The position numbers were made by a program, and so were the translations under genes. DNA of 64,000 bases, taken from positions 62,001-126,000 of the forward strand of contig NZ_BMSF01000012.1 of the NCBI RefSeq assembly GCF_014649015.1. The letters are read 5' to 3'. The notes under the pieces were generated by a model. That model was not told the DNA's origin. It did no database searches and saw only the letters and a list, made by a program, of their open reading frames with translations. Positions 15,532 through 23,390 of this stretch are shown here, one piece after another (position 1 is the stretch's first letter; each line of letters begins with the position of its first letter). This DNA is from Streptomyces narbonensis (GTDB lineage: Bacteria > Actinomycetota > Actinomycetes > Streptomycetales > Streptomycetaceae).

Positions 15532-18063
15532 TCAGGAGACGGTGACGAAACGGGCGGTGCTCGGCACGCCCCGGGCGTCCAGGGCGAAGAGCATGTAAGT
15601 GCCCGGCAGGACCACGCCCTTGTCGGCCGGGATCGACACCGTGTACGTGCCGGTGCCCGTGGCCGTGGCGGTCAGGGGGACCCGCCGCTGGTCGTTGTCC
15701 GTGGAGTGGGTCGCGGCCGCGGCCCGCATCAGGACGAAGGAGGCCACCGGCCCCTCGGTGCCGACGGTGAGCGAGCTGCCGGCGGCGGCCCGTGGCGGCA
15801 CGCCGCCGGTGATGACGGGCCGCGGCTTGGGCGAGCCGTCCGCGTTGAGCAGGTACGGAGGCGTGAAGACGGCCCCGTCGGCGTGGTTGGTGGCGCAGTC
15901 ACCGCACAGGCCGCCGCCGCCGGAGAAGATCCGCCCGTCGGGCAGCAGGTTCGCCACGCTGTGGTAGTTGCGCGGGATGGCCATGGTGGCGAGCGGGGTG
16001 AAGCGTCCGGTCGCCGGGTCCCACAGCTCGGGGGTCAGCACGGACGTGGCGTCGCTGAACGGCACGGGGTACGACTGCCCGCCGAACACCGCGACCTTGC
16101 CGTCGGGCATGACCACGCTGTTGCCGAAGGCGCGGGCGTTGCCCATGTCACCCGTGCGCGCGGACCGGACCTGGTCGCCGTCGATGCTCACGGTGTAAGC
16201 GCGCCGGGTCGCGGGCGACTTCTCGTACGCGGGCGAGCCGCCCAGGGTGAGCAGCTTGCCGATGTCGTAGGCGACGGCGTTGCCGGTCATGGCGTCCTGG
16301 CTGTCGGCCCGGGTGCCGGCGGGGACGATGCTCCCGTTCCCGCTGGTCGTGATCCAGTTCATCTGCCTGCTCGGGCCGAGCTGGAGCACCCTGCCGGCCG
16401 AGGTGGCGTAGAGCCACATGTGGTTGTCGGCGCGGTAGGCGCCGGCCGGGTCGGCCGTCAGCGCCGGGGCGGCGGGGACTCCGGGGAGCTTGCGCCAGGT
16501 GCGGGTGGCCGGGGACCAGACCTCGCCGGCCTTGTCGCCCGTGGCTCCGCTCCAGGATCCACCGAGGACGAAGGCCTCGCCGGTGGAGAGCAGGGTCATG
16601 GACTGGTAGCCGCGGGCGATGTTCATGTCGGTGGTCGCGGACCAGGCATCGGTGGCCGGGTCGTAGATGCTCGCCTTCTGCGCGTTGCTGCCGCCGGTGA
16701 CCAGGACCCGGCCGTCGGCGAGCATCGCTATGCCGGGGCAGAACATGTCGTGGCGGGTGCCGTCGATGCGGCGCTGGGTGACCCTGCCCGTCTTCAGGTC
16801 CAGGATCGCGGTCTGGGTGTAGCCGTTGCTGCCGCCGAAGCGATCGACCGCGTACGCCGACCAGGCCAGGAGTTTGTCGCCCGGCAGGACGGCGGTGGCC
16901 ACCGGGACCAGGGGGAAGCCGGTGATCCGGCTCCAGGAGCCGTGGGTGCCCGGGGTGGCGGGTCCGCTCAGGCGGATCTCGGCGGCGGAGGTCCAGGGCC
17001 CGCGGTCGCCGGCCTCCCTGGTCACCGTGAGGCGTACGTAGCGGGCCTTGGCGGGGCGGGTGAAGGTCGCGGTCTTGACGGTGTCGTCATCGCGCCAGGT
17101 GCCCGTGGCGACCGGTGTGCCGAAGGTGGTCCCGTCGGCGCTGGTGGCGATGGTGTACGCGCCTGCGCGCCCGTTGACGCCGTCCCTCCGGGGCTGGTAG
17201 ACGAGCGCCGAGACCGCCGCCATGCGGTGCATGTCCACGGTGATGCTGTGCGGCAGCGGAGCCGGGGTGCCGGACCACCTGCTGTGCCACATGGTGGCGG
17301 GGTCGCCGTCGAGGGCGTTGGCCGCGCGGCCGTTCTCACCGACGGTCTCCTCGTCGCTCGCCGTGGCCGTCCATCCGGTCCGGGGCAGGTCGACGGTGGC
17401 CGCCGGGGTTCCGGGGTCGCCGAGGAGGTCGAGCTCCGCGGCAGAGGTCCACGGGCCGCGGTTGCCCGCCTCGGTGACGGCGGTCAGCCGGACGAACCGC
17501 GCGCCCTGCGGGGCGAATCCGAGGGTCTTGGCGCTGCCGTCGTCGGCGAGGGTGCCGGTGGCCACCGGACTGCCCCAGTTCGTGCCGTCGGCGCTCACGC
17601 TGATCCTGTACTCGCCGACGCGCCCGTTGGCCCCGGCGGCGCGGGGCTTGTAGACGAGCGCCGAGACCACCGCCGTGCGGTGCATGTCCACGGTGATGCT
17701 GTGCGGCAGCGGAGCCGGGGTCCCGGACCACCTGCTGTGCCACATGGTGGCCGTGTCGCCGTCGAGGACGTTGGCCGCGCGGCCGTTCTCACCGACGGTC
17801 TCCTCGTCGCTCGCCGTGGCCGTCCATCCGGTGCGATCGAGCACCGGAGCCGTCGGCTCCATGGCGTTCGCCGGGGCCACGCCGTGGTGCGGCGACGACT
17901 TCGCCGTCTGCTGACCGAAGGCCGGCGGAGGCGTCGGGCCGCGGCCGCCCGGCTGCCCCGGGCTCGCCACTCCGAGCCAGGGGGTGAGCCCGACGAGCAG
18001 CGAACCGAGGGCGAAGGCGACGAGCAGGGGGAAGCGCCGGGCGCGGATGCGTCTGGGCAGCAA
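15532..18063 (-). CDS. Secreted galactose-oxidase-like copper radical oxidase with two discoidin domains
   Basis: An 843-residue exported enzyme. An N-terminal hydrophobic segment (LLVAFALGSLLVGLTPWLG) is a signal or anchor. Two F5/8-type (discoidin) domains at ~75-210 and ~225-360 are close copies. Then comes a Kelch-type seven-bladed propeller and a C-terminal DUF1929 Ig-like domain. The galactose oxidase copper/cofactor residues are all visible: Cys in HDMFCPGIAM, Tyr in ARGYQSMTLL (the thioether-linked pair), Tyr-His in RNYHSVANLL and His in THSTDNDQRR. The reaction is oxidation of a primary alcohol or sugar C6 to an aldehyde, with O2 going to H2O2. The discoidin pair probably binds glycan or cell wall. 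The start is a TTG at 18063 with AGGAGG six bases upstream. It converges on the gene ending at 15364. Confidence 0.93.
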   Translation of the reverse strand: MLPRRIRARRFPLLVAFALGSLLVGLTPWLGVASPGQPGGRGPTPPPAFGQQTAKSSPHHGVAPANAMEPTAPVLDRTGWTATASDEETVGENGRAANVLDGDTATMWHSRWSGTPAPLPHSITVDMHRTAVVSALVYKPRAAGANGRVGEYRISVSADGTNWGSPVATGTLADDGSAKTLGFAPQGARFVRLTAVTEAGNRGPWTSAAELDLLGDPGTPAATVDLPRTGWTATASDEETVGENGRAANALDGDPATMWHSRWSGTPAPLPHSITVDMHRMAAVSALVYQPRRDGVNGRAGAYTIATSADGTTFGTPVATGTWRDDDTVKTATFTRPAKARYVRLTVTREAGDRGPWTSAAEIRLSGPATPGTHGSWSRITGFPLVPVATAVLPGDKLLAWSAYAVDRFGGSNGYTQTAILDLKTGRVTQRRIDGTRHDMFCPGIAMLADGRVLVTGGSNAQKASIYDPATDAWSATTDMNIARGYQSMTLLSTGEAFVLGGSWSGATGDKAGEVWSPATRTWRKLPGVPAAPALTADPAGAYRADNHMWLYATSAGRVLQLGPSRQMNWITTSGNGSIVPAGTRADSQDAMTGNAVAYDIGKLLTLGGSPAYEKSPATRRAYTVSIDGDQVRSARTGDMGNARAFGNSVVMPDGKVAVFGGQSYPVPFSDATSVLTPELWDPATGRFTPLATMAIPRNYHSVANLLPDGRIFSGGGGLCGDCATNHADGAVFTPPYLLNADGSPKPRPVITGGVPPRAAAGSSLTVGTEGPVASFVLMRAAAATHSTDNDQRRVPLTATATGTGTYTVSIPADKGVVLPGTYMLFALDARGVPSTARFVTVS
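17191..17378 (-). repeat. Copy 1 of a ~188-bp duplication (second discoidin domain)
   Basis: Nearly identical to 17644-17831 (offset 453 bp, in frame), with only about ten differences seen by eye. It encodes the start of the second F5/8-type domain, including GWTATASDEETVGENGR. The high nucleotide identity points to recent duplication or ongoing gene conversion within the gene. Confidence 0.85.
17644..17831 (-). repeat. Copy 2 of the ~188-bp duplication (first discoidin domain)
   Basis: Partner of 17191-17378; encodes the equivalent part of the first F5/8-type domain. The 151-codon period equals one discoidin domain. Confidence 0.85.
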
Positions 18064-18199
18064 TCGGACCTCCTGGGCGAAACCGTGAACGGCTACGGGC
18101 CCCTAGAACGTAGGTCAGATCGCAGCAACCCAAGTGCAGAACAGAGGAGTTGGCGAGAACCGGCACCTTGCCTCGTCCGACGGCCGGAGGAGCGCGACG

Positions 18200-19897
18200 T
18201 CAGCGGGTCCCGGTGGCGGCCCGCGTGACGTACGCGTCGATGTGGGTCTGGGTGAGGGTGTTGCCGTGCGTGTCCGTCAGCTTCGCGCGCAGCGAGACCG
18301 CCATGCCGGACGCCGGCGTCGTCACCGTGATCCGTCCGCCGGTCACCGCCGCCTGCGTCCAGGTGGCGCCCCGGTCCGTCGACACGGCCACGGTCAGCGA
18401 CCGCACCCCCGACCGCCGGGCCGCGCCCTCCACCGTCACCGCCACCCGGGCCTTGGTGTGCGCCGGGGCGGTGCCGTCGAGCGCCAGTTCGGGGCCGAAC
18501 CGTACGGCGCTCAGCGGGAGTTCGGTGGCGGTGGCCGTCGCGGCGGAGGTGAACGTCCACGCCGCCGTGACGCTCCCGCGCGGCCGTGTCGCGCTCGCCT
18601 TCAGCCGGTAGGCGGCCCGCCCCGCCGGCACCGTGAACGAGGCGTGCCCCGGCTTCTCGCCGCGGCGGGTCGCGACCAGCGCGCCGTTGCGGTGCAGCGT
18701 GACGGTCGACGCGGTGAAGAGGGGCGAGGACGGCGTGTGGCCGTCGCCGTCGGCGAGCAGCGGCACCGTCAGGTCCAGGGTGTCGCCGGTGCGCTGCGCG
18801 ACGGGCCGGGCGCCGGGCGAGGAGTCCAGGGCAGGGCCGAAGACCGGGGTGTCGAAGGTGTGCACCGTCGTGGAGCCGGGCGTGAACGAGCGGCCGAGGA
18901 CGAAGTAGTTGTTGCCCGGCCCCTCCCCTCCCTCCGGCTGCGCGCCGTACACGAGGTCCCAGGTGCCGCGCTCGGGCGTGGCGAGGAACGTCCCGGTGCC
19001 CCCCGATGGCACCGCCAGCGCCAGCGCCGGCGAGGGGCCCTCCGACGGCGAGAACTCGACCAGGGCCGTTCCCCCGCCGGACGCGGGCACCCCCGCGCGC
19101 ACCACCAGCGTGGCCAGCTCGCCGGGCGTCGGATGCCGGACCAGACCGGTCAGTGCCCGCTCGCCCCGGAAGGTGTAGCCGAGGGCGCAGACACCGCCCG
19201 GCCGCTTCCAGTACGAGTCCACCCAGGTCCGTACGGCCCCGCGCTCGGTATCCGGCCCCAGGTGCGCCGTACGCAGGTCGAGCGACCTCGTCAGCAGGTT
19301 CACGAACGCGGTGACCCCCTCGTACGTCACCTCGGCGAACGCCCCGGCCTGCTCGAAGACGGCGTCACCGACCGGCGGACGGATGTCCACGGGGCGTGCG
19401 ACCCGGGCGTCGAGCACGAGGGTCATGTCGCGGTCGACGTCCAGCCGGGGCTGCACGAGCCAGTCGTTCCCCCAGATCCCGTCCCCCACCGGCCTGGTGG
19501 AGATGGTGGCGTCGAGCATGTACCGCCCGGCGGGCACCTGGACCGTGACGGTGCCGGGCAGCTCCTTCAGCTGCCGGCCGCTTCCGGCGTCGGGCCCGGA
19601 CAGTGCGGTCAGCAGGGTGCGGTAGTCGGTGGTCGGCGCGCCGTCGCGACCCAGGTGGACGAGGGTCAGAGCGTACGTACCGGTGGCGCCGGACGTCCGC
19701 CGCCCGGCGGGCGCGGCGTGGGCCGCGACGGCCGGGAGGCAGACCGCGGCGGTACCCGCGGCCGTCGCGACGCCGAGCCCGCGCAGCACGGACCGGCGCG
19801 TCGCCGTCCGGCCGGGGAGGGGCGGGAGGGACGAGACGGATGAGACGGACAAGGCAGACGAGGCAGACGAGGCAGAGTTCTTCGAGTGGACGTTCAT
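18200..19897 (-). CDS. Tat-exported secreted protein of unknown function
   Basis: A 565-residue precursor. After a Ser-rich start, the twin-arginine motif TATRRSVLRG is followed by a hydrophobic run and an AHA-type cleavage site near residue 60, so folded export by Tat is predicted. The rest is beta-rich with Ig-like or MG-like stretches and no catalytic motif that I recognise. Segments such as TFDTPVFGP and SDRGATWTQAA resemble beta-sandwich extensions seen on large Streptomyces subtilases, which suggests a binding or structural role. The ATG at 19897 is chosen; upstream codons in frame have no Tat-type extension. It lies 136 bp upstream of the galactose oxidase gene on the same strand, so co-expression is possible. 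Confidence 0.75.
   Translation of the reverse strand: MNVHSKNSASSASSALSVSSVSSLPPLPGRTATRRSVLRGLGVATAAGTAAVCLPAVAAHAAPAGRRTSGATGTYALTLVHLGRDGAPTTDYRTLLTALSGPDAGSGRQLKELPGTVTVQVPAGRYMLDATISTRPVGDGIWGNDWLVQPRLDVDRDMTLVLDARVARPVDIRPPVGDAVFEQAGAFAEVTYEGVTAFVNLLTRSLDLRTAHLGPDTERGAVRTWVDSYWKRPGGVCALGYTFRGERALTGLVRHPTPGELATLVVRAGVPASGGGTALVEFSPSEGPSPALALAVPSGGTGTFLATPERGTWDLVYGAQPEGGEGPGNNYFVLGRSFTPGSTTVHTFDTPVFGPALDSSPGARPVAQRTGDTLDLTVPLLADGDGHTPSSPLFTASTVTLHRNGALVATRRGEKPGHASFTVPAGRAAYRLKASATRPRGSVTAAWTFTSAATATATELPLSAVRFGPELALDGTAPAHTKARVAVTVEGAARRSGVRSLTVAVSTDRGATWTQAAVTGGRITVTTPASGMAVSLRAKLTDTHGNTLTQTHIDAYVTRAATGTR
19831..19876 (-). repeat. In-gene repeats encoding a Ser/Ala/Val-rich leader
   Basis: Short direct repeats of a GACGAGGCA/GACGAGACG type (plus strand), five to six copies, encoding SSASSALSVSSVSS before the twin-arginine motif of the Tat-exported protein. 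Likely slippage-prone. Confidence 0.6.
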
Positions 19898-20126
19898 GCT
19901 CTGCACTGGACCGTCCCGCCCCCGAGTTCCCATGAGCCACGTCACATCACGTCACCCCACGTCAGCCCCCTCACGCAGCCGAAGAGGCGCCCGCAGCCGA
20001 GGGAGCGAACCGGCTCCATTCGTTTCGGCGGCGCGCGGATGGCATCCTGCCTTCACGCCCGAATGGCGTCTCCGACTGGTGAGTTCGGCCCCACGCACTC
20101 CATCACCACAGAGAAACGGATGCCCC

Positions 20127-22115
20127 GTGAGCATTGCTCGCCCCGGCGGGCGGGTACAGCCCGGCCGCCCCGGTGACCCCAAGCGGGTCGGCCCGTACCG
20201 CATCGTCGGGCGCCTCGGCTCGGGCGGCATGGGCACCGTGCACGCCGGCCTCGACTCCGCGGGGCTGCGGGTCGCGGTCAAGGTCATCCATCCCGCGCAG
20301 GCCGACGACCCCGAGTTCCGCGCCCGTTTCCGCCGCGAGGTCCAGCTCTCCGCCCGTGTCCAGGGACCCTGCCTCATACCGCTCCTCGCGGCCGACCCGG
20401 ACGCCGAGACCCCCTGGCTGGCCACGGCCTACGCTCCAGGTCTCACGCTCGACGAGCACCTCGCGGCGCACGGCCCCCTCGCCGGTTCCGCCCTGCTCGC
20501 CTTCGCGGCCGGCACCGCCCAGGCCCTCGCGGCCATTCACGCGGCCGGTGTCGTCCATCGGGACGTCAAACCGCAGAACGTCATCCTCACCCCCGGCGGC
20601 CCGCGCCTCCTCGACTTCGGCATCGCCCATGCCGCGGACGGCACTTCCGTCACCCGCACCGGAGTCATGACCGGCACCCCCGGCTGGGTCAGCCCCGAGC
20701 ACTACCGCACCGGCTCCGCCGGACCCGAAGGCGACGTCTTCACCTGGGCGGCGCTCGTCGCGTACGCCGCCACCGGCCTCCTGCCCTTCGGTGCCGGCAC
20801 ACCCGACGTCGTCGCCTACCGCGTCATGTCCGAAGAACCCGACCTCCAGACCCTCCCCCGCACACTCCACGAGATCCTCGGAAGAGCCTTCGCCAAGGAC
20901 CCCGCCGACCGGCCGGCCGCGAGCGGCGTCGCCGGGGAATGCGTCGGCCTCCTCGCGGCCCAGACCACACTGGTCGTCTCACCGGCCACCAACCCGACCC
21001 TCGCCGCCGACCTCGTCGCGGCGAAGTGGGCAGGAGTACCGACGCCGGACGACCCGACCTGGCGTCGTCCCGCCCGATCACCCAAGCGTGCCCTCGGAGT
21101 CGCGCTGGCCATCGGCCTCACCGTCGGCAGCCTGACGGGAGGAGTACTCGCACTGCGGAGCAGCGACTCGACGGCGCATCCGTCGAGCTCCGCGCCCTCC
21201 CTCGCAGACCCTTCTGCTCCTGCGCACGCCGATCCACCTGTCACACCTTCTTCCGGGACCACTCCCCCGGTGTCGGCACCCCCGACGCCGTCGTCCGTCG
21301 ACACCGACGAGGCGACGATCGCGACCTGGCACGCCGCCCGACGCCCCAAGGGCGAGGCGGAACTGGAGACCTCGGCGGCCCTGAGTCATGACATCGGTCT
21401 CGGCGTGGGTCCCGACTACGACTACGACGCGCGGTACGACATCGGCTTCGCCCAGCCCCGCCGGGAGATCTACATCTCGATCAACGGCCCGGCCCCCGCA
21501 CCTCACATCATCCAGTCGATCGCCAAGGATGCCTGCTACAGCCTCCGCATGATGGCCGACATCTACAAGGACCTTCCTTACGACGAGTACGTCCTGGTGG
21601 ACGGCAGCACTCCCACAACTCCCGCGATCGTCTGGGAGGACGACTTCCGCGCCAACACGGGCTGCGTCACACAGGCCGTCGAACGCAACACCGTCGGCAG
21701 CGGCCAGGAGTCCGACTGGCAGCCCACCGAGGCCGGCCTGGAGGCGGCCCGGATTCCCAGCATCGACGAGGAGGAGATCCGAGTGGCCACCGAAGCCGTT
21801 CAGAAACTCTTCATGGAGTGGAACGGCAACTCCCGCCTGGTTCACAGCCCCCGGTACATCAGCGACGAGAACACCAGCATCGGCTTCGCCCCACACGAGA
21901 AGGTGATGTACGTGTGGACCACCAAGCCCGAATGGAACCAGACCACACGAGGAGAATGGGCGGAGAAGGCAGCCACAGTGGCTTGCCAGGCCGTCCTCAC
22001 CGAATCCCGCGCACGCCAGGAATGGGTCTACGCGCTGTACGCGGTCGCGGTCATCGACGGCGCGGGTGACACCCAGTTCCTGCGCTGGGGCTCGGCCGGA
22101 AGCTGCGCGACCTGA
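20127..22115 (+). CDS. Membrane-anchored Hanks-type Ser/Thr protein kinase
   Basis: A 662-residue receptor-type kinase. The N-terminal kinase domain (~22-280) has the glycine loop GSGGMG (31-36), VAVK lysine (K52), catalytic VHRDVKPQN (D146) and DFG (163-165), so it should be active. After a Pro-rich linker, one transmembrane helix (~310-332, ALGVALAIGLTVGSL) precedes a Ser/Pro/Thr-rich stretch and an extracytoplasmic domain of ~270 residues with no recognised family. That domain has several Cys (DACYSL, NTGCV, VACQAV, GSCAT) that could pair as disulfides. It probably senses an external signal and phosphorylates cytosolic targets. The GTG at 20127 is chosen because it is the nearest start before the kinase fold. 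Converges with the acyltransferase gene 13 bp away. Confidence 0.92.
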   Translation: MSIARPGGRVQPGRPGDPKRVGPYRIVGRLGSGGMGTVHAGLDSAGLRVAVKVIHPAQADDPEFRARFRREVQLSARVQGPCLIPLLAADPDAETPWLATAYAPGLTLDEHLAAHGPLAGSALLAFAAGTAQALAAIHAAGVVHRDVKPQNVILTPGGPRLLDFGIAHAADGTSVTRTGVMTGTPGWVSPEHYRTGSAGPEGDVFTWAALVAYAATGLLPFGAGTPDVVAYRVMSEEPDLQTLPRTLHEILGRAFAKDPADRPAASGVAGECVGLLAAQTTLVVSPATNPTLAADLVAAKWAGVPTPDDPTWRRPARSPKRALGVALAIGLTVGSLTGGVLALRSSDSTAHPSSSAPSLADPSAPAHADPPVTPSSGTTPPVSAPPTPSSVDTDEATIATWHAARRPKGEAELETSAALSHDIGLGVGPDYDYDARYDIGFAQPRREIYISINGPAPAPHIIQSIAKDACYSLRMMADIYKDLPYDEYVLVDGSTPTTPAIVWEDDFRANTGCVTQAVERNTVGSGQESDWQPTEAGLEAARIPSIDEEEIRVATEAVQKLFMEWNGNSRLVHSPRYISDENTSIGFAPHEKVMYVWTTKPEWNQTTRGEWAEKAATVACQAVLTESRARQEWVYALYAVAVIDGAGDTQFLRWGSAGSCAT

Positions 22116-22128
22116 CCCCGGTCCCCCG

Positions 22129-23388
22129 TCAGGCGCCGGCCCGGCGCCTGCCCCGCACGCGGCGCGGGTACGGGAAGAGCCGCGGAGAGCGTTTCGCGGC
22201 CACGTCCTCGACCCAGCCGAAGGTCAGCACCAGCAGTCCGGTCAGGGGGATCGCCACCAACAGCGGGAACCACTGGCTGGTCAGCAGCCACTGGAAGTTC
22301 TCGTAGAAGAAGCCGACGGACCAGAGGGGGTCGATCAGCGGGATGGAGGCCACCAGGGCGACCTGGTGCCAGAGATAGACGCTGACGGCGCGCGTGTTGA
22401 GCAGGCTGACCAGGCCGTTCCAGCGTTCCAGCGGTCGGGGCCACTGCTCCCAGGAGGGACTGACGTGGAGCAGGATGGCGACGAAGCCGAAGGACCAGAG
22501 GGCCTGGGCAATCGGCCAGCTCTCGATGTCGGTGTGCACGGTCGGATCGACCGGTCGGGTCTGCAGGTACCACCAGCCGGCCACCATGATCAGCGGCGCG
22601 ACGGACGGCACGACGTACTGCGGGATCTTCCTGAGCAGGCCCTCCTGGTGAGCCATGCCGAGGATCCAGCAGGAGCCGAACATGGCGAAGTCGCTGAGGT
22701 TCTCCCAGACCCGGCCGTAGAGGAACTCCTGGTCGATGAAGAACGTGTTCAGCACGATCGTCAGCACGATCGGCGCGGACAGCGTCACCACCGGCATCCG
22801 CCGCAGCGCCCACAGCATCAACGGCGTGAGCAGGACGTACCAGAGGTACGCGCGGAGGTACCAGAGCGGGACGACGACCTGCACCGCCCAGCCCTGCCCC
22901 ACGAGATGGTCGAAACCGTTCAGCGATTCGGCGTACGGCGGGGTGCTGAGCGGCATGAGCCAGAACAGCAGCTTGCCCCACCACCAGTTGGGATGCCCCT
23001 CGGCGTCGGGCCCCCAGCCGTCGACGATCTCCAGGGTGAGGATGATCGCGCCGAACAGCCACATCGGCGGCAGCAGCCGACGCAGACGGCCCCGGATGAC
23101 GCCCAGGGCGGGTCGGCTGAGCGAGCGTGTCATCAGCGCCCCGGCCAGCGCGAACATCACGCCCATCGACGGGAAGACGACGGGCAGCCAGAACCAGCCG
23201 AAGTTGTGGTAGATCACCACACGGACCAGCGCCAGCGCGCGCAGCAGGTCGAGATAGAGGTCCCGGCCGCCCTTGCGCGGGGCCGGTGCCGACGGCTCCG
23301 GCACCGGCTGGGACTCCTGTCGCAGAGCGGCGGGGATCCTCAGCCGGACGGTGTCCTGGGTTCTCCCGAAGTCGAAGGATGCGGTCAT
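22129..23388 (-). CDS. Membrane acyltransferase (acyltransferase_3 family)
   Basis: A 419-residue polytopic protein with about ten transmembrane helices. The family signature is the first helix region RDLYLDLLRALALVRVVIYHNFG, holding R and H of the R/H dyad used for acyl transfer to sugars. Later helices include SVYLWHQVALV, another conserved block. It is predicted to add acyl groups to a cell-surface glycan. Its ATG at 23388 lies 2 bp after the stop of the upstream deacetylase/glycosyltransferase gene, so the two are translated from one mRNA and should act on the same polymer. This matches the two-gene mat-type arrangement of Streptomyces that makes a PNAG-like extracellular glycan; that link is inferred. 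Confidence 0.88.
   Translation of the reverse strand: MTASFDFGRTQDTVRLRIPAALRQESQPVPEPSAPAPRKGGRDLYLDLLRALALVRVVIYHNFGWFWLPVVFPSMGVMFALAGALMTRSLSRPALGVIRGRLRRLLPPMWLFGAIILTLEIVDGWGPDAEGHPNWWWGKLLFWLMPLSTPPYAESLNGFDHLVGQGWAVQVVVPLWYLRAYLWYVLLTPLMLWALRRMPVVTLSAPIVLTIVLNTFFIDQEFLYGRVWENLSDFAMFGSCWILGMAHQEGLLRKIPQYVVPSVAPLIMVAGWWYLQTRPVDPTVHTDIESWPIAQALWSFGFVAILLHVSPSWEQWPRPLERWNGLVSLLNTRAVSVYLWHQVALVASIPLIDPLWSVGFFYENFQWLLTSQWFPLLVAIPLTGLLVLTFGWVEDVAAKRSPRLFPYPRRVRGRRRAGA
22130..22150. terminator. Hairpin between convergent kinase and acyltransferase genes
   Basis: Arms CAGGCGCCG and CGGCGCCTG with a 3-nt loop, a perfect 9-bp GC stem 15 bp after the kinase stop. It lies inside the last codons of the acyltransferase gene. 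It is a plausible terminator for the plus-strand kinase transcript; no T-tract, as is usual in Streptomyces. Confidence 0.5.
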
Positions 23389-23390
23389 GG

